A stretch of DNA of 42,125 nucleotides from an uncultured Allomuricauda sp. Lineage in GTDB: Bacteria; Bacteroidota; Bacteroidia; Flavobacteriales; Flavobacteriaceae. The DNA lies in contig CALBPG010000162.1 of assembly GCA_937899065.1 (NCBI GenBank), positions 1-42,125 of the forward strand. The letters run 5' to 3'. A program made the translations under genes and the position numbers. Below are positions 1 to 7,819 of the stretch, piece by piece; position 1 is the stretch's first letter; each line of letters opens with the position of its first letter. A model generated the notes under the pieces. It had not been told where the DNA came from. It worked only from the letters and a program-made list of their open reading frames with translations, and made no database searches.

Positions 1-69
1 GTTAACCAATAGTTTGAGCAACTCTCCTCAGGTATACCCCGAACCGCCTATTATGCCTGCTTTAATCAT
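1..69 (-). pseudogene. argC: N-acetyl-gamma-glutamyl-phosphate reductase, N-terminus with an in-frame stop (partial)
   Basis: The minus strand opens with an ATG at 69 and encodes MIKAGIIGGSGYT, then TGA, then GELLKLLVN in the same frame. This is the Rossmann nucleotide-binding start of ArgC, which reduces acyl-glutamyl-phosphate to the semialdehyde in arginine synthesis. Family members read GYTGGEL or GYTAGEL here, so the TGA at codon 14 most simply reflects one substitution of a Gly or Ala codon. The gene lies 45 bp downstream of argG, the usual order in flavobacterial arg operons. The rest runs off the left edge, so I cannot tell whether further damage exists. It could be a true nonsense mutation or a base-call error. 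Confidence 0.75.
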
Positions 70-88
70 TTTTATCCTTTCTAATTAG

Positions 89-109
89 ACCCTGACTCAA
101 GTTCAGGGT
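89..109. repeat. Short palindromic intergenic repeat (REP-like)
   Basis: The arms ACCCTGA and TCAGGGT form a perfect 7-bp stem around a 7-nt loop, in the 45-bp gap between argG and argC. Palindromes of this kind are scattered between genes in many Flavobacteriaceae. No T-run follows on the minus strand, so it does not look like an intrinsic terminator. It may affect mRNA processing within the operon. Confidence 0.5.
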
Positions 110-114
110 GACGA

Positions 115-1320
115 TTACTTATTTTTTTGGTTGACATGGTTCGCAATTTTCCCTGGATTTGAAAGGATTTTGATAAATCCTTTGGCGTCATCGGCCGTCC
201 AGCCTTTGTTCATTTCGCCGTAGCTGCCAAAGGAAGCATTCATCAAATCATGGGGAGAGGCAATGCCATCCAACTCAAAGCGATAGGGATGTAAAGTCAC
301 AAATACATCTCCCGAGACATTCTTTTGGGTATCGGTCAAAAAGGCTTCGATGTTTCGCATGACTTCATCCAAATAGTTGCCTTCGTGCAAAAGCATACCG
401 TAAAAATTCCCAAGCTGCTCTTTTTGATATTGCTGCCATTTGCTGAGCGTGTGTTTTTCCAGCAAATGATGGGCTTTTACGATAATCAATGGTGCCGCTG
501 CTTCAAAACCTACTCTTCCTTTGATGCCGATAATGGTATCCCCAACGTGAATATCCCTTCCGATGGCATATTTGGATGCGATTTCAGACAGTTTTTCAAT
601 ATTGGCGACTGGGCTAGCGGTTTCACCATCGATAGCAGTAAACTCTCCGTTGGTAAACGTTAATCTTACCTTTTTGGGCAGTTCTTTTTCGAGCTGACTT
701 GGATAGGCGCTCTCAGGTAGTGCTGAGTGCGAGGTCAAAGTTTCGTCACCTCCGACGGAAGTACCCCAAAGCCCTCTGTTGATGGAATATTTAGCCTTTT
801 CCCAAGAATAATCAATCCCTTGACTTTGCAAATATTGGATTTCGGCTTCTCGGGATAGTTGGTTGTCGCGAATCGGTGTTATGATTTCAATCTCGGGAGC
901 TATAATTTGAAAGATCATGTCAAAACGCACTTGGTCATTTCCAGCGCCAGTACTCCCATGCGCTATGGCGTCAGCTCCTATTTTTTTGGCGTGTTTTACA
1001 ATTTCAATTGCCTGAACAATTCGTTCGGCACTTACTGATAGGGGATAGGTGTTGTTTCGCAATACATTTCCATAAATCAAATATTTCACCACCTGACTAT
1101 AAAAGGATTCTACTGCATCAATGGATGTGTAACTGGTCGCGCCGAGTTGTAAGGCCTTTTGTTCGATTGCTTGGATTTCGTCGGAAGAAAATCCACCCGT
1201 ATTTACACTTACCGCATGTACCTCCCATCCTTCTTCTTTTGATAGATATTTGGCACAATATGAAGTATCCAATCCACCGCTATAGGCTAAAACAAGTTTT
1301 TTCATTTGGTTTTTTTTCAT
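115..1320 (-). CDS. argG: Argininosuccinate synthase
   Basis: ArgG condenses citrulline and aspartate with ATP to argininosuccinate, the penultimate step of arginine synthesis, in the cytoplasm. The 401-residue product has the ATP-pyrophosphatase P-loop AYSGGLDTS at residues 12-20, and the length is normal for the family. A second ATG at codon 6 (1305) gives the more usual N-terminus MKKLVLAYSGG and may be the real start. It follows the GNAT gene by 57 bp and precedes argC in the same direction, forming an arginine operon. No defect is visible. Confidence 0.95.
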   Translation of the reverse strand: MKKNQMKKLVLAYSGGLDTSYCAKYLSKEEGWEVHAVSVNTGGFSSDEIQAIEQKALQLGATSYTSIDAVESFYSQVVKYLIYGNVLRNNTYPLSVSAERIVQAIEIVKHAKKIGADAIAHGSTGAGNDQVRFDMIFQIIAPEIEIITPIRDNQLSREAEIQYLQSQGIDYSWEKAKYSINRGLWGTSVGGDETLTSHSALPESAYPSQLEKELPKKVRLTFTNGEFTAIDGETASPVANIEKLSEIASKYAIGRDIHVGDTIIGIKGRVGFEAAAPLIIVKAHHLLEKHTLSKWQQYQKEQLGNFYGMLLHEGNYLDEVMRNIEAFLTDTQKNVSGDVFVTLHPYRFELDGIASPHDLMNASFGSYGEMNKGWTADDAKGFIKILSNPGKIANHVNQKNK

Positions 1321-1325
1321 TGTGT

Positions 1326-1367
1326 CACATTGAGCGTAGTCGAAATGTGTTATTCTCGACTGCGCTC
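1326..1367. repeat. REP-like inverted repeat between the GNAT gene and argG
   Basis: GAGCGTAGTCGA (1332-1343) and TCGACTGCGCTC (1356-1367) are 12-bp inverted arms with one mismatch. The first arm is itself flanked by CACATT/AATGTG. This GAGCGyAGTCGA motif is a dispersed intergenic palindrome in flavobacteria. It lies within the arg transcript, 10 bp downstream of the GNAT stop codon. Confidence 0.55.
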
Positions 1368-1377
1368 GAATTGACTG

Positions 1378-1992
1378 CTATTTGGTTTTTTTCTTTAGGA
1401 AAAGGTTCTGCTTCATTTCTTTTAATCGCTTAAATGCTTTTCCATTGATTTTTTTGGCGTTCTTTTTCTCTTCTTTGGGGTCGTGCAGCATACCTGTACA
1501 CAGGCACATTTTGCGTTCGGTTCGTGTAAGGATGTCGAAGTTTTTACAAGTTTGACAGCCTTTCCAAAAATCAGGGTCGTCGGTTAGCTCGGAGAAGGTT
1601 ACGGGTTTATACCCCAATTCGTAGTTCATTTTCATGACGGCTAACCCAGTAGTGATACCAAATATCTTGGCATCTGGAAACTTTTGTTTGGAAAGTTCGA
1701 AGATGGCTTTCTTGATTTTTTTGGCCAAGCCTTGATTTCGGAAATCAGGATGGACGATAAGCCCGGAATTTGCTACGAAGTTTTTGTTGCCCCATACTTC
1801 AATGTAACAGAAGCCGGCAAAAACATCGCCTTCCAAGGCAATGATGGCGTTTCCATTTTGAAGCCTTTGAATGATGTATTCCGGAGAGCGCTGCGCGATA
1901 CCGGTTCCCCGCACTTTGGCGGATTCGGTTATGGTGTCACTAATAATTTGCGCGTATTTAATGTGGGATTCGTTAGCAACTTCGATTTTCAT
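1378..1992 (-). CDS. GNAT-family N-acyltransferase of the arginine operon
   Basis: This is a 204-residue GNAT protein. The acyl-CoA-binding motif A shows as HPDFRNQGLAKKI around residues 81-93 (R85, Q87, G88). The C-terminal third is unusual: a cysteine cluster (Cys146, Cys149, Cys163, Cys165) that could bind zinc, followed by a Lys-rich tail. It is the first structural gene of the arg operon. Some Bacteroidota make arginine through N-succinylated intermediates and lack a classical ArgA, so I infer that this enzyme acylates glutamate in the first step. The sequence alone cannot tell acetyl from succinyl donor. Confidence 0.8.
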   Translation of the reverse strand: MKIEVANESHIKYAQIISDTITESAKVRGTGIAQRSPEYIIQRLQNGNAIIALEGDVFAGFCYIEVWGNKNFVANSGLIVHPDFRNQGLAKKIKKAIFELSKQKFPDAKIFGITTGLAVMKMNYELGYKPVTFSELTDDPDFWKGCQTCKNFDILTRTERKMCLCTGMLHDPKEEKKNAKKINGKAFKRLKEMKQNLFLKKKTK

Positions 1993-2040
1993 TGCTGATA
2001 CGATTTAAAACTTAAAATAAAATAGCTCTGGAGGTTTTGC

Positions 2041-2062
2041 GGAAATGGACTCACCTATTTCC
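2041..2062 (-). promoter_or_regulatory. Hairpin in the arginine operon leader
   Basis: On the minus strand, GGAAAT-A-GG and CC-ATTTCC pair to give an 8-bp stem with one bulged A and a 5-nt loop. It lies between the candidate leader peptide and the GNAT start, followed by an AU-rich stretch. A second possible pairing, GCACCTT (2119-2125) with AAGGGTGC (2074-2081), encloses the Arg codons of the leader peptide. Ribosome position could therefore decide which hairpin forms. Whether it acts by termination or by masking translation is not resolved. Confidence 0.4.
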
Positions 2063-2079
2063 ATAACTGAAGTGCACCC

Positions 2080-2160
2080 TTACGGGCGACGGCGGGGCGC
2101 GAATGTACGAACAGAAGCAAGGTGCTCAACTGAAATAAATATGTTCGCTTGTGTTTTCAT
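2080..2160 (-). CDS. Candidate arginine leader peptide (26 aa)
   Basis: A short reading frame starts at ATG 2160, ends at TAA 2080-2082, and lies 87 bp upstream of the GNAT-argG-argC operon. The last nine residues are RTFAPRRRP, so four of the last nine codons are Arg, three of them in a row (CGC CGT CGC). A codon run for the operon's end product just before a stop, followed by alternative hairpins, is the layout of amino-acid attenuators. I infer that ribosome stalling on Arg codons when charged Arg-tRNA is scarce raises expression of the operon. The call rests on position and composition only. Confidence 0.6.
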   Translation of the reverse strand: MKTQANIFISVEHLASVRTFAPRRRP

Positions 2161-2167
2161 GCTGGGT

Positions 2168-2175
2168 TAAAAGTA
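2168..2175 (-). promoter_or_regulatory. Possible -7 element of the arginine operon
   Basis: The minus strand reads TACTTTTA, one base from the Bacteroidota -7 consensus TAnnTTTG, with a few bases between it and the leader-peptide ATG at 2160. Transcription would start almost at the leader peptide, as expected for an attenuator. No convincing -33 TTG is seen at the right distance. Confidence 0.35.
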
Positions 2176-2194
2176 CAAATTAATTTTTTCCAGC

Positions 2195-3571
2195 CTAGTG
2201 ATGGGTGTTTTTTTTGAAGAATTGGAACAAATTCCCCCGGTTTCTTGAAATTTCATAAAATAAAAACCCAAACACAACAAGATATTCAACGCTGAGCAAC
2301 CACAAATTCTCTTGGTATTCAGGGTTTGCATAGGCTGCGTAGCTTAGGACAACAACAGTTGTCCACGCCAAAGTAAAGCGATAACCTCCTGCCAAACCTA
2401 AAAACAAAAGGGTAACCAAATACCACGGATGCAAGGTGCTGGATAACAGAAAATATAAAGTGAGCGCAAATAAAATTGAGGTCATGAGCGTTTTGGGTAG
2501 CTCATTTTTTCTAAAGAAAGCCATACCCGCCGTTACCAAAACCACCAGCAGTGCAATAGTGCTCCCATAACTTTTGACCAAAAGCCATGGCTTAGCATCG
2601 AAAAAGTGAACCCCGATAGCTTTGATTAAGTTATAGACACCTGCATTGAATTCAAAATTGGAAAACCACAGCCCAATGGTTTTACCATAATTACCTGCAA
2701 AGTTTGGGTCGTAGAATGGTAGAAAGAGTAGTACACAACTCGCAATAACCAGGAGATAAAAACCAATACTTTTTTGTATACCTAGAAACCTAAGAAATAA
2801 TGGCAAAAAAAGAATAGGCAAAAGTTTAGTGAGGATAGAAAGGGCGTACACCGGCGCCGCCAGACTCCAATTTTTCTTTAAGATGAGGTATAGCGCCAAA
2901 ACCATAAAAAACAGCATGACTCCCTCGAAATGAAGATTTCCAGTGAGTTCAATGATTACCAGCGGGTTTAAAAAGTACCAGAAAATAGTTTGTTTTGGTT
3001 TCCTTAGAATATCCAATAGTCTCTTTCCGAAGAACAGGATACCCAAATCTGCCAGAATGATTTGCAATCGTAACACGATGACACTCCCAAGAATACTTTT
3101 TCCGCCAAAAAGGGCAGCTAGGGCAAACAAGGCTTGATTGAAGGGAGGGTAATTGCTAAAATGCTTCGCGCTAAGTGCACCCATACCTTCATGGAGTTGA
3201 GTATAATTAGCGATGGGAATTTCCTTCCAATCTAGAATTTCGTTAGGGGTATACAAATATGGATTTAATCCGTTGATGACCAAGTTGCCATCCCAAATGA
3301 AACGATAAAAATCCTGAGAAAGATTCGGCGTAGCCCACAAAAAAACCAATCGAAAAAGCACGCCAACAACAACCAAGAATTTAAAATTCCATTGAGCGGT
3401 TTGAACCAGCTTTACACTAAAGAAAAAAAGTGCTCCGTAAAGCGAAATCAATTTGATAAAATCAGTCCGGACCAAATCATGTGCAAAGCTGATGTATAAT
3501 AAGATGCTTCCTATGGATAGGAGTAATGGAATTTTAAGTACTACGAAATGCTTGCGCAATGGACTGGGCAT
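2195..3571 (-). CDS. Polytopic membrane glycosyltransferase (GT-C/GT87-like, DUF2029-type)
   Basis: This 458-residue protein is mostly hydrophobic, with around ten or more membrane segments. Near residue 85 it has an acidic motif, SQDFYRFIWDGN followed by GLNPY. The D-x-x-R-x-x-WDG plus NPY pattern occurs in GT-C mannosyltransferases of the GT87/MptB type, which move a sugar from a polyprenyl-phosphate donor to a lipid or glycan on the outer face of the cytoplasmic membrane. Donor and acceptor cannot be read from the sequence. It lies upstream of the arg operon on the same strand but about 200 bp away, with the arg leader between, so it is probably transcribed separately. Confidence 0.7.
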   Translation of the reverse strand: MPSPLRKHFVVLKIPLLLSIGSILLYISFAHDLVRTDFIKLISLYGALFFFSVKLVQTAQWNFKFLVVVGVLFRLVFLWATPNLSQDFYRFIWDGNLVINGLNPYLYTPNEILDWKEIPIANYTQLHEGMGALSAKHFSNYPPFNQALFALAALFGGKSILGSVIVLRLQIILADLGILFFGKRLLDILRKPKQTIFWYFLNPLVIIELTGNLHFEGVMLFFMVLALYLILKKNWSLAAPVYALSILTKLLPILFLPLFLRFLGIQKSIGFYLLVIASCVLLFLPFYDPNFAGNYGKTIGLWFSNFEFNAGVYNLIKAIGVHFFDAKPWLLVKSYGSTIALLVVLVTAGMAFFRKNELPKTLMTSILFALTLYFLLSSTLHPWYLVTLLFLGLAGGYRFTLAWTTVVVLSYAAYANPEYQENLWLLSVEYLVVFGFLFYEISRNRGNLFQFFKKNTHH

Positions 3572-3731
3572 AGGTTGTCGCCTTGTGTGTCGCTAAAATA
3601 TGCCTTTCAAAAGATTTTGGTAGGCTCCAATCACCATTTTGCAGGGCTTAACATCTGAATGTTCTTAGGGTTGTATTTTTTTTATTTAGCTTCATACTAC
3701 GGATTGGTCATTCAGGTACAACGACTCTTTT

Positions 3732-4535
3732 ATGTTTTATAAACCGCAACATTCTGAAGTTCAAAAACATATTGACCACTATTGGTTATTGCGTGCATCA
3801 GATTTTTTTGGGTTCAATAGTAGAGACATGTTTGCCTATCCTGGGATTACTCCAGATTTGATTATTGTACTGGAGGGGCAATATGCCCTAACCTATAGTG
3901 GCAAAAGGTTTGTTTCGGACCAAAGTCTGCTCTTCAGTTTTATCCACGAAAAAATGCATGTTGATTTTTCCGCTTTGAAACGCTGTATCGTTGTGAAGTT
4001 CAAGTCTAGGGGAATTTCTTCCTTGATACCATTTGTTCGCGCCGATGTAGCTGCCATTATGCAAGACCCTGTATTGTTTGCCGAGGATGCCTTTGGCGCT
4101 AAAGTGCAAAAATTGAATGACCACTTAAAAAAGTGTGATCCAGAACGCTTGGTTTCAGAATTGGACCATTGGTTTGCCAAACAATATCGAAAGGAAAATG
4201 AAGGATTCATGGTCGAAATGTCACAGGAAGTAAGCGAAGCCTTCGACCTTGCCGCTATCATGGATGCTACGGGGTATTCCTATTCGACCTTGGAACGGTA
4301 TTTTAAAAAGGAAACTGGATTGACACCCAAAAATTTCCAAACCTTAAAGCGTTTCAAAAAAGTACTTCGCGAGCTTACCACCACCAAAAATCATGATTGG
4401 CAGCATTATGTAGTAAAGTATGGTTATTATGACCAGAGTCATTTTATTAAAGAAATGAAACGGTTCACGGGTCACACACCGTCGGTATTGATACAACTTC
4501 CAAGTCTTATTGGCATACGTCCGGATTATAGTTGA
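3732..4535 (+). CDS. AraC-family transcriptional regulator
   Basis: This 267-residue protein has an N-terminal ligand or cupin-like half and a C-terminal double HTH at about 170-260. The second HTH ends in the family signature YGYYDQSHFIKEMKRFTGHTP. It resembles the flavobacterial AraC subgroup with the DUF6597-type N-terminal domain. It is transcribed away from the glycosyltransferase gene and ends 56 bp before a serine hydrolase gene in the same direction, which is a plausible target. The inducer is unknown. Confidence 0.85.
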   Translation: MFYKPQHSEVQKHIDHYWLLRASDFFGFNSRDMFAYPGITPDLIIVLEGQYALTYSGKRFVSDQSLLFSFIHEKMHVDFSALKRCIVVKFKSRGISSLIPFVRADVAAIMQDPVLFAEDAFGAKVQKLNDHLKKCDPERLVSELDHWFAKQYRKENEGFMVEMSQEVSEAFDLAAIMDATGYSYSTLERYFKKETGLTPKNFQTLKRFKKVLRELTTTKNHDWQHYVVKYGYYDQSHFIKEMKRFTGHTPSVLIQLPSLIGIRPDYS

Positions 4536-4591
4536 CGAATTTTTACAATGCCGCCCAGCAGGAAAGCCCAATATTTGCGAAAAATAAATTC

Positions 4592-5734
4592 ATGAAACAC
4601 TTTTTGCTAGGATTGGCATTCATAGCAATCGCTTTCTCTTCATTAAAGGGAGTCGCTCAAGACAAAAGTCATGATGTGGCTTTGCAACGTATTTTGGACA
4701 AGGCGACTAAGTCCAAGAAAAACAATATCATTGGGGTTTCTTTAAGCATTAAAGCTCCTGTTTTTGGCATCGACTTTACAGGAAGTAGTGGTTTTGATAG
4801 CGCAGAAAAAACAGATTCATTAAGCGCAGCACAACCTTTTCGCATTGCCAGTTTGACCAAGGTTTTTGTCGCGACTGCAATTTTGCGTCTTCAAGAACAA
4901 CAAAAAATTGCTATTGACGACCCTATCACGAAATACATTTCGGATGCCCATGTCAAATTGTTGAAAGATGGCGGTTACGTTCCGGATAGCATTACGCTAC
5001 GACATTGCCTAAACCACACTAGCGGACTTTATGATTATGCGGTGGGCGGGAAAGAATATATTGCTGAAGCGATGCAGAATCCAAATAAGCGCTGGACGCG
5101 CACGGAGCAAATTAAGTTTGCTATGGATAATGGAAAACCCCACGCTTCCCCTGGACAAGAAGAACATTATAGCGATACCGGATACATTCTGTTGGGCGAA
5201 ATTTTGGAACGGCAAACCAACTCAGGACTAGCCGAAAGTTTACGAATCCTTTTAAAGTTTGATGCTTTGGGAATGTCATCTACTTATTTGGAGAGTCTTG
5301 AAGAACGACCTGATGGGCTTCCGCAAAATGTGAGACGCTACATGGGCGACTTGGATACCACCAATTGGGACAACTCCATCGACCTTTATGGAGGTGGAGG
5401 CTTGGTATCGACTACAGGGGATTTAACCCTTTTTCTCCAAGCCTTATTCAACGACCAAATATTTGAGCAAGAGGACACTTTGGACATTATGTTGCTGCTA
5501 AAAGATTACGATGGTGACCTGCTCCCCAACCAGCGGTTGGGATTTACCAGTATTATTGGTGAGAAGAGTGGCGTTACGGTCTATTTACATACAGGTTTTT
5601 GGGGAACGGTCTTTATCCACATCCCCGTATGCAATTGCAGCATTGCTATGAATTATACTAAGGATGGTGATAGCGATGCCATACAAAATACGGTTGATTA
5701 CATTTTGGAACAGGGTAAAAAATACAGGAAATAG
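4592..5734 (+). CDS. Secreted serine hydrolase, beta-lactamase/class C family
   Basis: I place the start at ATG 4592, because it gives a clean signal peptide ending near VAQ (residues 21-23). A further in-frame extension upstream to 4532 lacks such a signal. The 380-residue product has the nucleophile motif SLTK (S87, K90), the HTSGL motif (142-146), YSD in place of the usual YxN (Y193-D195), and a late HTG. The fold is that of D-Ala-D-Ala carboxypeptidases, esterases and class C beta-lactamases (PF00144), acting in the periplasm. Substrate is unknown. Asp in the third position of YxN suggests an esterase or peptidase rather than a true beta-lactamase, but that is inference. Confidence 0.8.
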   Translation: MKHFLLGLAFIAIAFSSLKGVAQDKSHDVALQRILDKATKSKKNNIIGVSLSIKAPVFGIDFTGSSGFDSAEKTDSLSAAQPFRIASLTKVFVATAILRLQEQQKIAIDDPITKYISDAHVKLLKDGGYVPDSITLRHCLNHTSGLYDYAVGGKEYIAEAMQNPNKRWTRTEQIKFAMDNGKPHASPGQEEHYSDTGYILLGEILERQTNSGLAESLRILLKFDALGMSSTYLESLEERPDGLPQNVRRYMGDLDTTNWDNSIDLYGGGGLVSTTGDLTLFLQALFNDQIFEQEDTLDIMLLLKDYDGDLLPNQRLGFTSIIGEKSGVTVYLHTGFWGTVFIHIPVCNCSIAMNYTKDGDSDAIQNTVDYILEQGKKYRK

Positions 5735-5931
5735 GGATGGCCCATATCGTCAGTTCGAAGTGTTTTCGATAGGAGTTGTTGAAAAGCGCATTGAGAACCA
5801 TCGCTTCTTTGCAAAACGATGTGCTCGGTTTTTTTCGTGATCGTGATGATGCTCAGTAAGCCGAAAAAACTCAAACTGACGATGTTTATGGCCCTTGTTT
5901 TTCAAAAGTGTTCGTTTTCTGATTGAAGTGA

Positions 5932-6390
5932 TTAAGCAGTAGCGACCAAAATCTCAGCTTCCCCATCGGTAAGGTCAATGGCTTTTTCGCCATAGATTTC
6001 GATATCCGTAGTATATGTTCGGTTCAAATCCGTACTCCAAATGGTCATCCAGGTTTTGATAACCGCATCTTTGGTCAGGTCTCCCTTAGCCATGAATTGG
6101 GTATACTTTGATTCAGGAATCAATATCACCGTCATGTCTTCGGGGATATTATCCAAACTGGCCACATTGCACCCGATGACGACAGTATAGGGTTGGGTAT
6201 GGTCTCCTTCATAGTTCGTGTATAGCGCATAGACTGTATCATCTACTTTATTGGGTATCCGTTGTAGGGTGTTTTCTGCCATGAATTTATTCCATAATTG
6301 CGGAATGTCTTTATCGGCTTTTCCTGGTTTGTTTAAAGTTCTTGTGGCAATACCTACAATGTTCAGGGCTTCTTTTTTGGTGTGTATCAT
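5932..6390 (-). CDS. GyrI-like/AraC effector-binding domain protein
   Basis: From ATG 6390 the 152-residue product begins MIHTKKEALNIVGIATRT and continues as a single effector-binding domain (GyrI-like, Cass2/PF14526 type). It has the typical VYALYTNYEGD segment and a C-terminal W-x-T-D-L-N-R-T-Y-T-T-D-I-E-IYG strand. Such proteins bind small hydrophobic molecules and have no DNA-binding domain. The frame stays open upstream to 6438, but the -7 element at 6414-6421 lies inside that extension, which supports the shorter start. It stands alone between two serine hydrolase genes. Confidence 0.75.
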   Translation of the reverse strand: MIHTKKEALNIVGIATRTLNKPGKADKDIPQLWNKFMAENTLQRIPNKVDDTVYALYTNYEGDHTQPYTVVIGCNVASLDNIPEDMTVILIPESKYTQFMAKGDLTKDAVIKTWMTIWSTDLNRTYTTDIEIYGEKAIDLTDGEAEILVATA

Positions 6391-6413
6391 GTGATTGATT
6401 TTAAAGTTTGACT

Positions 6414-6421
6414 CAAAATTA
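6414..6421 (-). promoter_or_regulatory. -7 promoter element TAATTTTG
   Basis: This is a full match to the Bacteroidota TAnnTTTG consensus on the minus strand, 24 bp upstream of ATG 6390, and it implies a very short leader. An upstream TTG sits at only about 14 bp, closer than usual, so the -33 box is uncertain. Confidence 0.45.
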
Positions 6422-6539
6422 ATCGCAGCAAATGACAAGGGTGTGTCAGGGGTTGTAAGAAGGTATCGAATTTATACTTTGTAATGTTAAAATGTAACAA
6501 TTCCTAGAACAGTTCGTCAGAAAATTGAACCTTCAATTT

Positions 6540-7637
6540 ATGAAACAACTTAGCTTACTTTCCATCATTCTACTCTTCACAAATTCCGTTCTTTTAGGAC
6601 AAAACAACACTTCCGAAGTAGTTAACCTTTTGAAAGAAGAGATGACGGAGAATAATATTCCTGGATTGCAGGTTGCGGTTATTCAAAACAATAAATTGGT
6701 TTTTTCAGAAGTGCTGGGACTAGCCAATGTTCAATTTAGTATCAAAGCAGAAACGCATACCATCTTTTCCATAAACTCCATTTCAAAAATATTCGCCGCA
6801 ACGGCGGCTATGCAATTGGTAGAGGACGGTAAACTTAACATCGCGCATCCGATATCAAATTATCTTGAAGGGTTACCTGATACGTGGCGAAAAGTGACCA
6901 TTACTCAATTATTGAGTCACACTTCCGGACTCCCCGATATTGAAGGGACTAGTTCAGGGGATTTGGTTGGAGGAAAAGCTATGGAGACCGCGTGGGTTAA
7001 AGTGCAGAAAATGCCCTTACAATTTGAAGCTGGAGAGCAATTTAGCTATAACGCCACCAATTATTTACTCCTTGAAAAAGTCATAGAAAAGTTGAGTGGA
7101 TTGAACTATGAAACGTTTGTGAAGCAAAAGCAGTTTGATGTAGCTAACATGGAAAAGACCTTTTATGGGGACAACTCATTTGAAGTAGTCCCTAATCGGT
7201 GTCCAACCTATAGTTTTTATGTTTTTGATAAAGAAGCGGACGATTATGTCCTAAAAGAAGACCTAATGGAAGTTAGGGAAGAATTCCCAGTAAAAACAGA
7301 TGCTGGCGTGTTTAGCACGGCCGAAGAAGCAGCGAAATGGGTTATGGTTTTGCAAAGTGGAAAGCTACTAAGTCAAAAAAGTATTGATACGATGTGGAAA
7401 CCCGTTCCATTGAACAATGGCCAATACGATGGTTTTGGAGGTTTATTAAATGCTTATGCCTTTGGTTGGCCGGTAATCAAAAGAGAGCAACATCCGGCAA
7501 TATCTGCGTTTGGAGGCGGACGGGCGTCACTTACGATTTATCCAGAGGATGATTTGGCGATAATCGTATTTACCAATTTGTCAGGGCTACCCACCTTCGA
7601 AATTGTGGAAAAGATTTCGAAGTTTTACTTAGATTAA
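6540..7637 (+). CDS. Secreted serine hydrolase, beta-lactamase/class C family
   Basis: The ATG at 6540 gives a 365-residue product with a signal peptide ending near LLGQ (residue 21); an in-frame ATG at 6525 is less likely. The motifs are SISK (S80, K83), SHTSGL (126-131) and SYNATNY (169-175). The YxN motif here reads Y-N-A (or Y-N-A-T-N), so the usual third Asn is missing or displaced, and the late HxG is replaced by AFGGG. The fold is clear but catalysis may differ from canonical members. It is a single gene, not closely linked to neighbours. Substrate is unknown. Confidence 0.8.
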   Translation: MKQLSLLSIILLFTNSVLLGQNNTSEVVNLLKEEMTENNIPGLQVAVIQNNKLVFSEVLGLANVQFSIKAETHTIFSINSISKIFAATAAMQLVEDGKLNIAHPISNYLEGLPDTWRKVTITQLLSHTSGLPDIEGTSSGDLVGGKAMETAWVKVQKMPLQFEAGEQFSYNATNYLLLEKVIEKLSGLNYETFVKQKQFDVANMEKTFYGDNSFEVVPNRCPTYSFYVFDKEADDYVLKEDLMEVREEFPVKTDAGVFSTAEEAAKWVMVLQSGKLLSQKSIDTMWKPVPLNNGQYDGFGGLLNAYAFGWPVIKREQHPAISAFGGGRASLTIYPEDDLAIIVFTNLSGLPTFEIVEKISKFYLD

Positions 7638-7819
7638 AGAGTATCCTCCAGTGCCCTAGCTAGTAAGGTTCAAAGGCTTGTTTTTTTGCCTTTTCCAGAG
7701 CAATTTTTTCAATGAAAATCCGTTAATCCTTTTTTTGTTAGTTGCAGAGAAGCGGAGCAAAAAGTATTTTAAAACTTCTTATTCAAAAATTAAACAATCA
7801 CAAAACAGTTTTATTCATT

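Noticed and set aside
325-663. Plus-strand reading frame of about 110 codons antisense to argG, and many similar frames inside other genes
   Set aside because: They are shadows of well-supported genes on the other strand or frame, with no motifs of their own.
5735-5931. Possible REP-like sequence (GTCAGTTCGA) and a G+T-rich hairpin after the first serine hydrolase
   Set aside because: The arms pair poorly and no second copy is seen in the window.
7672-7694. AAAGGC / GCCTTT hairpin after the second serine hydrolase
   Set aside because: Only 6 bp with a T-rich loop; too weak to call a terminator, although one may be there.
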